Assembly (NCBI RefSeq): GCF_042685645.1
Contig: NZ_JBHUNX010000001.1
Location: 434,001 to 498,000 of the forward strand
Length of the DNA: 64,000 nucleotides
Direction: 5' to 3'
DNA from: Salininema proteolyticum
GTDB taxonomy: Bacteria; Actinomycetota; Actinomycetes; Mycobacteriales; Micromonosporaceae
Shown here piece after piece: positions 1-8,829 of this stretch. The translations under genes and the position numbers were made by a program. The notes under the pieces were generated by a model that did no database searches, was not told the DNA's origin, and was given only the letters and a program-made list of their open reading frames with translations. Positions within the stretch are counted from its first letter, which is position 1. Each line of letters opens with the position of its first letter.

Positions 1-1
1 A

Positions 2-79
2 CTCGTCCACCGCGCGGTCGGCTCGTTCGGGAAGCTGCGCATGCGCAGTCTCTGGAAAGAGCACGACGAACATCGCTGA
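2..79 (+). CDS. 3' end of an unidentified gene, cut by the window start
   Basis: An open frame runs from base 2 to a TGA at 77-79 and encodes 25 residues ending in SLWKEHDEHR. It is followed 25 bases later by a strong intrinsic terminator, which supports it as a real gene end. The tail is basic and carries no motif I recognise. In related actinobacteria a WhiB regulator or helicase gene often lies on this side of the AarF kinase gene, but nothing in these few residues proves that. Confidence 0.5.
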   Translation, partial: LVHRAVGSFGKLRMRSLWKEHDEHR

Positions 80-104
80 CGCACTGACGAGTTGCGTTGG
101 CTCA

Positions 105-136
105 AGGGCCGCCGGTCGACCGGCGGCCCTTTCTCT
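105..136 (+). terminator. intrinsic terminator after the partial upstream gene
   Basis: A perfect 26-base palindrome at 105-130 (AGGGCCGCCGGTC and its complement) is followed by TTTCTC. It lies between the partial plus-strand gene and the convergent AarF-type gene. The T-rich side faces the plus strand, so it best serves the upstream gene. Confidence 0.8.
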
Positions 137-298
137 ATGCCCCGGTGCGCGGCGAACCGCGCATCGTGATGCCTCTATGCCTGTGGCCGGTCCCCGCTAA
201 AGGCCCTTGTGGGAACAACTTGACTGGTCTTCCCGAAAAGGTTCGCCTGTAGGGCGACGACCGCTCCTCGAATCGGTCAAGGAGTTCCTACAAGAGCC

Positions 299-1669
299 CT
301 AACCCTTGAAACTGAACCCGGGGACCCACTCCACGATGATCTCGTGCCAGTCGGCCGTCGCCTCCAGCTGGCACAGCACCCCGATGGATCCCAGGGTGAC
401 CCGGTGGATCAGCAGGTACGAGGGTGGAAATGACAGCTTCTTGCCGATCCTCGCGGCGTGCGAGTCGGCGGAGGTCAGGCGCTGGGTCTCCTCGCGCAGC
501 CACTGCCGGGTGAAGGTGAACTCCCCGCCGGACAGCGGTGTCAGGATCGGCTTGAGGTAGTGGAGGATGTCCTCGCCGGTCAGATCGAGGTCCTGCGGGA
601 TGAAGCCCTCCTCCCGGAGCCCCTCGACGACCTCTTCGCCCTTGTCCTCCAGGGCCAGCGTGGTCAGCCGCCCGATCTCCGGGGGCATGCCCTCCGGCAG
701 GCGCGCCACCGCGCCGAAGTCGTAGACGATCAGCCGTCCGTCGTCGGCCAGCGCGAAGTTCCCCGGGTGGGGGTCGGCGTGGAGGAGGCCCGTCCGCGCG
801 GGGGCGGAGAAGTGGAAGGTCGACAGGGTCCAGCCGGCCCGGTCGCGCTCCGAGGGGGTTCCGTTCTTGATGATCTCCGCCAGCGGCGTGCCCTCGACCC
901 ACTCGGTCACCAGCACCTCGTCGGCGGCGTGGAGGACGGCCGGCACGCGGATGTGCTCGTCCTCGGCGAAGACCTCGTGGAAGGCCCGCTGGGCCTCGGC
1001 CTCGTACTGGTAGTCGAGCTCCTCCATGAGGCGGTCCTGGATCTCGGCGATGATCTCCCGGACGTCGAAGTTCGGCTGCAGCGTCTTGAACAGCGGCGCG
1101 ATGCGGGCCAGCTGCTTGAGGTCCGACTGGAGGGCCTTGCCGGCACCGGGGTACTGGATCTTCACCGCGACCTCGGTGCCGTCCTTCCACACGGCGCGGT
1201 GGACCTGGCCGATGGAGGCGGCCGCGGCGGGGGAGTCGTCGAACTCGAGGAACTGCTCCCTCCAGTCCTCTCCCATTCCGCGGTGGAGCACGCCGTGCAC
1301 GCTGGCGGCGGGCAGCGGCGGGGCGGAGTTCTGCAGCTTGGTGAGGGCGTCGCGGTAGGGGCCCGCCATGCCCTCGGGGAGGGCGGCCTCGAACACCGAC
1401 AGGGCCTGGCCGAGCTTCATGGCCCCGCCCTTGAGCTGTCCGAGGACGCGGAAGAGGTGGTCGGCCGTCTTGCGCTGGAGGTCCTCGCCGAAGACTTCGT
1501 CGGCGAAGCCCGTCAGGCGCTTGCCCATACCGACGGTGGCCCGCCCGGCGATGCCGAGCGGGAGGGAGGCGAGTTTCAAGCCGCGCGATAGGGCGCGTTG
1601 AGGAAGGTCGGGGGTGGAGGCCGAAGCGGGTGTCTCCGGGTCGTCGCGAGATTCATGGCTCTTGCTCAC
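299..1669 (-). CDS. ABC1/AarF (UbiB-like) atypical protein kinase
   Basis: A 456-residue member of the ABC1 (AarF/UbiB/ADCK) family of atypical kinases. Visible hallmarks are the family-defining KLGQ at residues 85-88, the Ala-rich nucleotide loop AAAASIGQ near 149-155, the VAIK-type lysine in VAVKIQYPG near 168-171, a catalytic-loop ADPHPGNF near residue 300, and a DFG-type YDFGAVARL just after it. Family members bind ATP/ADP and are tied to quinone or lipid metabolism; the actinobacterial substrate is unknown. The GTG start gives MSKSHESRDD and a Ser/Pro-rich N-tail of about 25 residues. There is no obvious ribosome site, so a slightly shorter start is possible. The gene converges on the partial gene at the window start and diverges from the DUF5679 gene. 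Confidence 0.92.
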   Translation of the reverse strand: MSKSHESRDDPETPASASTPDLPQRALSRGLKLASLPLGIAGRATVGMGKRLTGFADEVFGEDLQRKTADHLFRVLGQLKGGAMKLGQALSVFEAALPEGMAGPYRDALTKLQNSAPPLPAASVHGVLHRGMGEDWREQFLEFDDSPAAAASIGQVHRAVWKDGTEVAVKIQYPGAGKALQSDLKQLARIAPLFKTLQPNFDVREIIAEIQDRLMEELDYQYEAEAQRAFHEVFAEDEHIRVPAVLHAADEVLVTEWVEGTPLAEIIKNGTPSERDRAGWTLSTFHFSAPARTGLLHADPHPGNFALADDGRLIVYDFGAVARLPEGMPPEIGRLTTLALEDKGEEVVEGLREEGFIPQDLDLTGEDILHYLKPILTPLSGGEFTFTRQWLREETQRLTSADSHAARIGKKLSFPPSYLLIHRVTLGSIGVLCQLEATADWHEIIVEWVPGFSFKG

Positions 1670-1956
1670 ATATCCATGGTCTCACGGGCGATGCGGAGCG
1701 GACTACCCGAAAGGCCGTCGAGCGGACGGACTTTCGCCGCCCGCGTCCTTCAGCGCGCCCGCGGGGCCCGCGGGCCGTCGCACGGATCGAATTCCGCGGG
1801 AGGGACCGGCGGCATATCCGTGGGAATTGCGGGCCGCCGGGCGGACGAGTCCACCGAAAGCCGGATAAATTCCCCTTGCACGCCTGTGAGGACCCTCCCT
1901 TGTGGCATTCTGTGCACACGCGGTCACTACCCGACCGAAACTACAAGGAGATTATA

Positions 1957-2121
1957 GTGACTCAAGCCACAGCCGAGTACAACGGCTACTGCGTGAAATG
2001 CCGTGACAAAAGGGACTTCGAGGGCACGGTCTCGGTGTCCGACTCCGGCCGGCGCATGGCCAAGGGAACCTGCCCGACCTGCGGCACCAAGATGAACCGC
2101 ATCCTCGGCAAGGAGAAATAG
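1957..2121 (+). CDS. DUF5679-type zinc-ribbon small protein
   Basis: A 54-residue protein starting at GTG, with AAGGAG at 1945-1950 six bases upstream. Four cysteines lie in two CxxC knuckles: YCVKC (residues 12 and 15) and CPTC (residues 39 and 42). They are separated by a basic, Ser/Gly-rich stretch, as in a small treble-clef or zinc-ribbon fold. This matches the actinobacterial DUF5679 family, in which most of the protein is the domain; its function is unknown. Nucleic-acid binding is plausible from the basic charge but is an inference. It lies between the AarF-type kinase gene and the YgjP-like peptidase gene, an arrangement I recall as common in actinobacteria. A longer in-frame reading from 1630 exists but has poor composition and no ribosome site. 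Confidence 0.88.
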   Translation: MTQATAEYNGYCVKCRDKRDFEGTVSVSDSGRRMAKGTCPTCGTKMNRILGKEK

Positions 2122-2155
2122 CGGACGGCGGGGCTGCGGCCCCGCTCCAAGTCCG
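2122..2155 (+). terminator. hairpin after the DUF5679 gene
   Basis: GCGGGGC/GCCCCGC arms at 2128-2145 enclose a 4-base loop. An outer CGGAC/GTCCG pair lies at 2122-2126 and 2151-2155. No T run follows, so termination efficiency is uncertain. Confidence 0.45.
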
Positions 2156-2323
2156 AATGAGAGACTCCCGTCACACTTCTGAAGTGATTGCGGGGCAACT
2201 GAAAGTGATAATCTTGGAGCGGGCCTCCCGGCATCCGGGATCACTGAAATTTATTTCGGGCAAACGTCCGAATACCGCATCAAATCGAGACTTTTGTGGT
2301 ATGCAAATGTCGCCCCAATAGAC

Positions 2324-2329
2324 TAGAGT
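2324..2329 (+). promoter_or_regulatory. probable -10 of a leaderless promoter for the M48-like gene
   Basis: TAGAGT ends 7 bases before the ATG at 2337, and no Shine-Dalgarno sequence is present. This fits a leaderless transcript. TTGTGG at 2294-2299 is a weak -35 candidate, but its spacing is long. Confidence 0.35.
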
Positions 2330-2336
2330 GCTTACC

Positions 2337-2873
2337 ATGGCGCGGAAAGCACTCCCGGACGTTGAAGTCAAAAGAAGCCGCCGCCGCAAGAAGACGGTAG
2401 CGGCGTACGAGGATCAGGGCCGTGTCGTGGTCATGATCCCCGATCAGTTCACCCCGGCCGAAGAGCGGGAATGGGTGGACCGCATGCTCGCGCGCCTGGA
2501 CGACCGCAACGAGAGGGACGGGCGCACCTCCGACGCCGCCCTCGAGTCCCGCGCGGTCCGTCTCGCCTCGCGGCACCTCTCCGAGTTCCACTTGCCCCTC
2601 CACCTGCGCAGCGTTCGCTGGGTGGACAACCAGCGCAACCGCTGGGGCTCCTGTACGCCGGAGGACGGCACGATCCGCATCAGCCGCCGCATCATCATGA
2701 TGCCCAGCTGGGTGATCGACTACGTCCTCATGCACGAGCTGGCCCATTTGGTCCACCCCGACCACTCGCCCGCCTTCTGGAAGCTCGTCTCCCGGTACCC
2801 GAAGGCCGAGAGGGCCAAGGGCTATCTCGAGGCCGTGGCGGATATAGAACAGACGCGCGAAACGCTCGGCTGA
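2337..2873 (+). CDS. YgjP/SprT-like M48-type zinc metallopeptidase (DUF45)
   Basis: A 178-residue protein from the ATG at 2337. It has the DUF45/YgjP signature: NRWGSCTPEDGTIRIS at 101-116, then the zinc motif HELAH at 133-137 inside VLMHELAHLVHPDHSPAFW, and a downstream region that supplies the third ligand in this family. Proteins of this type are predicted cytoplasmic metallopeptidases of unknown substrate. The N-terminus is strongly basic (KRSRRRKK). A GTG at 2328 would add three residues, but the ATG fits the upstream -10 better. It converges with the DUF2342 gene across a hairpin. Confidence 0.9.
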   Translation: MARKALPDVEVKRSRRRKKTVAAYEDQGRVVVMIPDQFTPAEEREWVDRMLARLDDRNERDGRTSDAALESRAVRLASRHLSEFHLPLHLRSVRWVDNQRNRWGSCTPEDGTIRISRRIIMMPSWVIDYVLMHELAHLVHPDHSPAFWKLVSRYPKAERAKGYLEAVADIEQTRETLG

Positions 2874-2903
2874 GCGGCCCCCGACCCCCCTACCGCAGAG
2901 AAG

Positions 2904-2934
2904 ACCGCCGACGGGAAGGACTCCCGCCGGCGGT
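2904..2934. terminator. bidirectional hairpin between convergent genes
   Basis: ACCGCCG...CGGCGGT and CGGGA...TCCCG arms form a nearly perfect stem with one mismatch. Outer AGAGA/TCTCT pairs flank it at 2896-2900 and 2940-2944. It lies between the 3' ends of the peptidase and DUF2342 genes. Confidence 0.6.
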
Positions 2935-2987
2935 TCGCGTCTCTCAGGGCGTTCTCTCCGAGCCGCGGCTCCGGCCGGAGGCCCGCG

Positions 2988-4268
2988 TCACTTGTCCTTG
3001 CCGTCGTCCTCTTCGTCGTCCGGACCCTTCGCGTCGGGGTCGTTGGACGCCAGCTCGTCGAACATGGCCAGGTCCAGCTCGCCCATCGCGTCGGAGATCG
3101 CCACGAAGGACTCCGGGTTGTCGAGGTCGTCGGAGGAGGGCATGAGGTCCGGGTGCGACCAGGTCCTATCGCGGCCCTCGGCGCCCTGGTGCTCGGCCAC
3201 GACCTCCCACAGCTTCGCCGCCTGGCGCACCCGCGCCGGGGCCAGCTGCAGCCCGACCAGCGCCTCGAAGGTCCGCTCCGTCGGCCCGCCCGTCGCACGG
3301 CGGCGCCGCGCGGACTCGAGCAGGCGGTCCATCGTCGGCAGGCGGTCCCCGGCCGCCTCGGCGACGACCACGTTCACCCAGCCGGCGATGAGGGCGAGCA
3401 CGGTCTCGAGCCGCCTCAGGGCGGCCTTCTGCTGCTCGGTGTCGGAGGCCTTGAAGACCTGGTTCAAGTCGAGCGACTGGGCCGAGGCCGGGTCGGACGG
3501 GTCGACATCGCTCATGGCCTCCTCGATGGCCGCCTCGTCGATGTGGATCTCGCGCGCGTAAGCCTCGATGAGGCTCAGCAGGTGCGAGCGCAGCCAGGTC
3601 GCGTGGGTGAACAGGCGGTGCGTGGCCGCCTCGCGCAGGGCGCTGAACAGTCGCACCTCTTCCACCGGGAGCTCCAGCCCCGCGGCGTACTCCTCTATGT
3701 TGGCCGGCAGGAGAGCGGCCCCGCCGGTCTTGCCCAGCGGCAGGCCGACCTCGGTCGACGACAGCACCTCGGCCGCCAGTGCCGCGAGGGCCTGGCCCAT
3801 CTGGGCCCCGAACAGCGCCGAGCCGACGCCCTTCATGAGGTTGGCCATGGGTCCGAGCATCTCCGCCATCTCATCGGGCACGAGGCTGCCCATCGAGTCG
3901 CTCATCTGCTGCGCGAGCGGCTCGGCCAGCTGCTTCCAGGACTTCTCCGTGCGCGCGATCCACTGCTTGCGGGTCCACGCGTCGGTGGAGCTCACCCCCG
4001 AGGGCCACGCGGTCGCGCCGTCCAGCCACAGGTCCGCCAGGCGCACTGCGTCGGCGATCTCCTGCTGCTGCACCGGCCCGACGGTGTTCTCCGCGGGCAG
4101 GTCGGCCTCCGCCAACTGCTTGGCCAGATCCCAGTTGACCGGTCCCTGCGACATGGACTGCGCCATCATCTGCTGCAGCTGCTGCATCATCTGCTGGACC
4201 CGCGGGTCGTTAGGGTCCGGCATGTTGCCGCCCATGTTGCCGAAGCCGAATGGAATGTCGGAGTTCAT
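2988..4268 (-). CDS. zincin-like metallopeptidase, DUF2342 / Zincin_2 family
   Basis: A 426-residue protein of the actinobacterial DUF2342 family (Zincin_2; older name: F420-biosynthesis-associated hydrolase). The N-terminus is Gly/Met/Gln-rich (FGFGNMGGNM, then QQMMQQLQQMM). The core carries the family segment LREAATHRLFTHATWLRSHL, where the predicted metal-binding Glu and His residues lie. The middle, with LMKGVGSALFGAQMGQALAALA, is typical of the family. The C-terminus ends in a very acidic tail (DDEEDDGKDK). It has no signal peptide or membrane segment, so it is probably cytosolic. It is divergent from the PDZ-Lon gene, a pairing seen in many actinobacteria as I recall it. The biochemical role is unknown. 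Confidence 0.88.
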   Translation of the reverse strand: MNSDIPFGFGNMGGNMPDPNDPRVQQMMQQLQQMMAQSMSQGPVNWDLAKQLAEADLPAENTVGPVQQQEIADAVRLADLWLDGATAWPSGVSSTDAWTRKQWIARTEKSWKQLAEPLAQQMSDSMGSLVPDEMAEMLGPMANLMKGVGSALFGAQMGQALAALAAEVLSSTEVGLPLGKTGGAALLPANIEEYAAGLELPVEEVRLFSALREAATHRLFTHATWLRSHLLSLIEAYAREIHIDEAAIEEAMSDVDPSDPASAQSLDLNQVFKASDTEQQKAALRRLETVLALIAGWVNVVVAEAAGDRLPTMDRLLESARRRRATGGPTERTFEALVGLQLAPARVRQAAKLWEVVAEHQGAEGRDRTWSHPDLMPSSDDLDNPESFVAISDAMGELDLAMFDELASNDPDAKGPDDEEDDGKDK

Positions 4269-4552
4269 AGCTCAACACTACGTCAACCACGCCCCTCGCA
4301 TCCAAATCACGGCAAGCCGAAACCCCGGTCGGAATTACGCTTCCCGCGATATTCGGAGGCCCGCGCGGTTCCACGTCGCGCGGCGGAGGCGGGGGAGCCG
4401 GGGTCATGCTGGCGGGGAGGCGGTCCGCCCGGACTGTACTCTGTCACCATGCACTCATTCCCGCCGATCGGCCGCCGCGGGGCGGTCGGTGCCCCGACCT
4501 CGCGACGGGCGCGGTACTACTCAGCGCGACCGACCAGGTATCCTTCGGACTC

Positions 4553-5536
4553 ATGATGAAACGTCGCGGTATCACGGTGATGATCGGCGCCGCGCTGGTC
4601 GCGCTGCTCACCTGGCAGGTCTTGGGAATGAACGTCGCGTACGTGGCGATGACCCCGGGGAAGACCGTGGACGTCCTCAGTTCGCAGACGGGTGAGGACG
4701 GTGAGGACCACCAGATCATCACCGCCGACAAGGAGTACCCGACCGACGGCGAGCTGCGCCTGACGACTGTGTCGGTCTACCAGCAGGTCTCGATCGCCGA
4801 GGCGCTCCGCCTGTGGTTCTCCGACGAGGTGGCGGTCGTGCCGCGCGAACTGGTCTACCCTCCGGGACTGTCCAAGGAGGAGATCGCCGAGAAGCAGGAG
4901 AACGACTGGGTGACCAGTCAGTCCGACGCCGAACAGGCGGCCCTGGACCACCTCGGCCAGCCCCTCACCGTCGAGGTCACGGCCGACGCCGGCGACCTGA
5001 GGGAGGGCGACGTGCTGGTCGAGCTCGGCGGCGAGAAGGTGGAGTCGACCGAGCAGGTCGAGGCCCTCGCGGGCGAGGAGGTCGACGCCAAGGTCAACCG
5101 CGCGGGCAAGGAAGAGGAGGTCTCGGGGGTCGACCCGGCCGCCGTGGAACTCGAGTTCACCCACCGCGATCCTTATAATATTCAAATCGACACCGAGGCC
5201 CTCGACATCGGCGGCCCCTCGGCGGGTCTCATGTTCACCCTCGGCATCGTCGACAGGGTGACGCCCGACAGCCTGACCGGCGGAGAAGACGTCGCGGGCA
5301 CCGGAACGATCACCGCCGGAGGAAAGGTCGGACCCATCGGCGGAGTGCAGCAGAAGATCGCCGCCGTCGACGAGGCCGGAATTGAACTCTTCCTGACTCC
5401 GGCCGATAATTGCAGCGAGGCCAAGGGCGCCGCCGAGGGAACCGGCGTACAACTGGCCCGAGTGGACACTCTTGACGACGCCGTGGCCGCCGTCGAGGCC
5501 TACGCCAAGGGTGATCCCCTGCCCCGGACATGTTGA
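4553..5536 (+). CDS. membrane-anchored PDZ/Lon-like serine protease
   Basis: A 327-residue protein. One N-terminal transmembrane segment (about residues 7-27) is followed by a PDZ domain (LREGDVLVELGGEKV, roughly 150-165) and a C-terminal Lon proteolytic domain. The catalytic dyad is visible: Ser223 in GGPSAGLM and Lys268 in GGVQQKIAA. Family members are thought to act outside the membrane and to have Lon activity without an ATPase domain. The start is one of two adjacent ATGs (4553 or 4556). TATCCT at 4539-4544, eight bases upstream, and the lack of a ribosome site suggest a leaderless message. The UPF0182 gene follows 52 bases downstream on the same strand and may be co-transcribed. Confidence 0.92.
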   Translation: MMKRRGITVMIGAALVALLTWQVLGMNVAYVAMTPGKTVDVLSSQTGEDGEDHQIITADKEYPTDGELRLTTVSVYQQVSIAEALRLWFSDEVAVVPRELVYPPGLSKEEIAEKQENDWVTSQSDAEQAALDHLGQPLTVEVTADAGDLREGDVLVELGGEKVESTEQVEALAGEEVDAKVNRAGKEEEVSGVDPAAVELEFTHRDPYNIQIDTEALDIGGPSAGLMFTLGIVDRVTPDSLTGGEDVAGTGTITAGGKVGPIGGVQQKIAAVDEAGIELFLTPADNCSEAKGAAEGTGVQLARVDTLDDAVAAVEAYAKGDPLPRTC

Positions 5537-5588
5537 CAGGCCAGGCCTGTCGTGCAGTGCTCGAACGCATCGAAGGAGCTGTTAGATA

Positions 5589-8500
5589 GTGGCGAACGAC
5601 CGGACGTCCTCAAGTCCGCGCATCAGCAGACGGGGCAGGTACGTCCTCGTCTTCCTGGTGGCGGCCATCGTCCTCCTGACCGTCCTTGGGTGGGCGGTCA
5701 GCCTCCGAACCGACTACCTCTGGTACGACTCGGTCGGCTACGGGAACGTCTTCTCCACCCAGCTGTGGAACCGGGCCGGCCTCTTCGCCGCCGGCTTCCT
5801 CGCACTGGGCCTGTGGACGGCGCTGAACCTGTGGCTGGCCTGGAAGTTCAAGCCCGACACCTGGGTCGCCTCGTCCGCCTCGGACAATATGCGCCAGTAC
5901 CGGGAGCTCATCACCCCGCGCATCGGCTGGTGGATCGGCGGCGCCGCCGCCGTCGTCGGCATCTTCACCGGCATGAACGCCCAGAGCCGGTGGCAGGAGT
6001 GGCTGCTGTTCCTCAAGGGGGGCGGCTTCGGCTGGAAGGACCCGGTGATGGACACCGACGCCGGGTTCTACATCTTCGACCTCCCCTTCCTGCACTTCCT
6101 CGTCGGCGTCGGCTTCGGGGCCGTCGTCGTGGGGCTCATCGCCGCCTTCGCCGTCTACTACCTGTACGGCGCGATCCGCTTCAGCGGCGCCGGCGACCGG
6201 ATGAGCGCCGCCGCACGGGTGCACCTCTCGCTCCTGGTGGCGATGTTCCTCGGCCTCAAGGCCGTGGCCTATTACTTCGACCGCTTCGACCTGACCACTC
6301 AGGAGAACCCGGTCACCAACATCGTCGGCGGCGGCTTCACCGAGATGACCGCCCTCATGAACGCCAAGAACGCGCTCATCTGGGTGTCGGTCATCGCCGC
6401 GCTCGTGATCGTGGTCTTCTCGTGGGGCTTCATCCGCTCGCTGCTGCTGCCCGGCGCCGCGCTCGGACTGGTCCTGGTCACCGCGATCGCCGCGGGCGGC
6501 ATCTACCCGATGGTGGTCCGCTCCTTCCAGGTCAACCCGAACGTCCCCTCCAAGGAGGGGCCGTACGCGCAGCACACCATCGACGGCACGCGCTACGCCT
6601 TCGACATGGAGGACCTGGAGACGGAGAGCTTCAGCCTCGCCTCGCGCCCCGACGCGGAGACCATGGCCTCCGACGAGACGGGCACGGTGGAGAACGTCCG
6701 CCTCATGGACCCGTCGATCGTCTCCGACGCCTTCACCCAGAAGCAGCAGCCCAGGGGCTTCTACGGGTTCAACCCGAAGCTCGACGTGGACCGCTACACC
6801 TACACCAACTCGGACGGCGAGCAGGTCACCGACGACATGGTCGTCGGCGTCCGCGAGCTCGACCCGAGCCGTTACACCGAGTCGCAGCAGGACTGGACCG
6901 TCCGACACACCGTGTACACGCACGGCTGGGGCTTCGTCGCCGCTCCGACCAACGAGATCTGCGACGGCGGACCGTACTTCGTCTCGGGCATCATGCGCAC
7001 CGAGGAGGTCGACGCCGGCGGATGTGAGTCCACTGAGGACTACATTCAGGTGGAGAGGCCGCAGATCTACTACGGCCTGCTCAACGACGACTACGCGATC
7101 GTCGGCGCTCCGGAGGGGGCGGACCCGCGCGAGTTCGACCGCCCCGTCCCCAACAAGGGGGACGAGGAGGCCGAGGACGAGCTCAAGGACATCGAGGGCG
7201 AAGAGGACGTCGAGATCGTCGGCGACGAAGTCCGCACGACCTACGACGGCGGCGGCGGTGTCGAGGTGGACACGTGGCTGCGCCGCGCGCTCTACGCGTG
7301 GGAGTTCCAGGAGCCGCGCTTCCTTCTCTCCGAGCGATTCAACGAGAACTCGGAACTGCTCTACAACCGAAACGTCCGCGAGCGCGTGCAGAAGGTGGCG
7401 CCGTTCCTGACGGTGGGGACCGACCCGTACCCGGCCGTCGTGGACGGGGAGGTCGTCTGGATCGTCGACGGCTACACCACCGCCGACAACTTCCCGTACG
7501 CCGACAACGTCAACCTCAACTCCGCCACGCAGGACACCTACTCCGGCAACGGCACCGCGCAGATGGAGAACGAGGACGTCAACTACATGCGCAACTCCGT
7601 CAAGGCGGTCGTGAACGCCTATGACGGCTCGGTCGACCTCTACGAGTTCGACCAGGAGGACCCGATCCTCAAGGCCTGGAACGCCGTCTACGGCGACGAC
7701 CTGGTCAAGCCGAAGGACGAGATGTCGCAGGAGCTCACCGAGCACATCCGCTACGCCTCGGACATGTTCAAGGTGCAGCGCGACGTGCTGCAGCGCTACC
7801 ACGTCGACGACTCCCGCACCTTCATCGAGGGCAGCGAGACCTGGGAGGTCACCAAGGACCCGTCGGCCCAGCAGGAGTCGCTCCAGCCGGCCTACTACGT
7901 CTACGCGACCTACCCGGGGCAGGAGAGCCAGAACTTCCAGCTGACCTCGAACTTCACTCCGCGCAGCCGCGACAACGTCATGTCGGCGTTCATGAGCGGC
8001 TACTACGAGGACGGGGAGCCGAGACTGGCGCTCTACGAAGTCCAGGGCGGCGACAACTCCTCCGTCGACCAGGTGCACAAGACGATCACGTCGAGTACGC
8101 AGGTGGCCAGCGATCTGAAGCTGTTCCAGCAGCAGAACACGACGGTCGAGTGGGGCAACCTGCTGGCCCTGCCGGTGGGCAACGGAATGCTCTACTTCGA
8201 GCCGATGTACCTGAGGCGGGAGTCCTCCGGCGGTGCCACGTCGCTGCCGGTCCTGCGTAAGATGGCCGTGTTCTACGGCGGCTACGTGGGTTACGCCGAC
8301 GACTACGGCGACGCGGTCGCCGACGTGGTGGAGCAGTACACGCAGGGCGCTCCGACCGATACCGAGGAGGAACCGCCGGACGAGGAGGAGACTCCGCCGG
8401 AGGAGGAGACCCCGCCGGACTCCGGCACGGTGCCGAACACGCCTGAGATCCAGGAGGCGCTGGCCGATGTGGAGGCCGCGACCGCCGAGGTTCAGGAGGC

Positions 8501-8603
8501 GAGCCAGTCCGGCGACCTCACCCAGCTCGGCGAGGCGCTCACGAAGTTGGACGAGGCCTTGAAGAAGTACGACGAGGCCGTCGCCGCCGCCGAGGGCGAG
8601 TAG
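5589..8603 (+). CDS. UPF0182 family large membrane protein
   Basis: A 1004-residue protein with about seven transmembrane segments in the first 310 residues (for example near 18-39, 58-80, 114-130, 170-196, 210-231, 262-283 and 285-310). A long, probably extracytoplasmic region of about 650 residues follows, and then an acidic Pro/Glu tail (EEEPPDEEETPPEEE) with an Ala/Glu-rich helical end. Length and layout match the UPF0182 family of actinobacteria and cyanobacteria, whose function is unknown. The GTG start has AAGGAG at 5572-5577, a rather long 11 bases upstream. A strong terminator follows. Its position after a PDZ-Lon protease gene is the usual actinobacterial arrangement as I recall it. 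Confidence 0.93.
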   Translation: MANDRTSSSPRISRRGRYVLVFLVAAIVLLTVLGWAVSLRTDYLWYDSVGYGNVFSTQLWNRAGLFAAGFLALGLWTALNLWLAWKFKPDTWVASSASDNMRQYRELITPRIGWWIGGAAAVVGIFTGMNAQSRWQEWLLFLKGGGFGWKDPVMDTDAGFYIFDLPFLHFLVGVGFGAVVVGLIAAFAVYYLYGAIRFSGAGDRMSAAARVHLSLLVAMFLGLKAVAYYFDRFDLTTQENPVTNIVGGGFTEMTALMNAKNALIWVSVIAALVIVVFSWGFIRSLLLPGAALGLVLVTAIAAGGIYPMVVRSFQVNPNVPSKEGPYAQHTIDGTRYAFDMEDLETESFSLASRPDAETMASDETGTVENVRLMDPSIVSDAFTQKQQPRGFYGFNPKLDVDRYTYTNSDGEQVTDDMVVGVRELDPSRYTESQQDWTVRHTVYTHGWGFVAAPTNEICDGGPYFVSGIMRTEEVDAGGCESTEDYIQVERPQIYYGLLNDDYAIVGAPEGADPREFDRPVPNKGDEEAEDELKDIEGEEDVEIVGDEVRTTYDGGGGVEVDTWLRRALYAWEFQEPRFLLSERFNENSELLYNRNVRERVQKVAPFLTVGTDPYPAVVDGEVVWIVDGYTTADNFPYADNVNLNSATQDTYSGNGTAQMENEDVNYMRNSVKAVVNAYDGSVDLYEFDQEDPILKAWNAVYGDDLVKPKDEMSQELTEHIRYASDMFKVQRDVLQRYHVDDSRTFIEGSETWEVTKDPSAQQESLQPAYYVYATYPGQESQNFQLTSNFTPRSRDNVMSAFMSGYYEDGEPRLALYEVQGGDNSSVDQVHKTITSSTQVASDLKLFQQQNTTVEWGNLLALPVGNGMLYFEPMYLRRESSGGATSLPVLRKMAVFYGGYVGYADDYGDAVADVVEQYTQGAPTDTEEEPPDEEETPPEEETPPDSGTVPNTPEIQEALADVEAATAEVQEASQSGDLTQLGEALTKLDEALKKYDEAVAAAEGE

Positions 8604-8620
8604 CGCGAGTCCGAAAGCGA

Positions 8621-8662
8621 GGGGCGTGCCCCGGGAGTCCTCTCCCGGGGCACGCCCCTTTT
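8621..8662 (+). terminator. strong intrinsic terminator after the UPF0182 gene
   Basis: Sixteen-base perfect arms (GGGGCGTGCCCCGGGA at 8621-8636 and its complement at 8643-8658) with a 6-base loop are followed by TTTTC. It is placed 17 bases after the stop codon. Confidence 0.9.
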
Positions 8663-8792
8663 CTCATGCTTCGGTGCGCGTGTCGCGCCCGGTTCCCCGG
8701 TCGGGCTCTCTCCCGTCTCTTCGTCCGGGTTCCTCTCGGGGGCGTCGTTCGGTTGTCCGGGCGGGCGCCTGTCCGTTCCCCGGCGGGACCCG

Positions 8793-8821
8793 TCGATCGG
8801 GGCGAAGCCCCGATCGACGCA
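8793..8821 (-). terminator. hairpin after the kinase gene
   Basis: Thirteen-base perfect arms (CGTCGATCGGGGC and complement) with a GAA loop begin 8 bases beyond the kinase stop codon on the minus strand. No T run follows, so it may act only partly, or only as an mRNA 3' end stabiliser. Confidence 0.6.
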
Positions 8822-8829
8822 GGGGTCCG

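Noticed and set aside
2..79. WhiB regulator assignment for the partial first gene
   Set aside because: Suggested only by neighbourhood memory; no Cys or WhiB motif is present in the 25 residues available.
458..1591. Long plus-strand open frame opposite the AarF-type gene
   Set aside because: Leu/Gly/Glu/Val-rich antisense reading with no domain; the minus strand has the KLGQ and DFG motifs.
5174..5179. TATAAT inside the PDZ-Lon gene
   Set aside because: It encodes family-consistent residues, and no -35 lies at a workable distance; probably not an internal promoter.
5610..8078. 822-codon minus-strand frame opposite the UPF0182 gene
   Set aside because: Low-complexity Val/Asp/Gly/Arg composition and no ribosome site; a shadow of the membrane protein gene.
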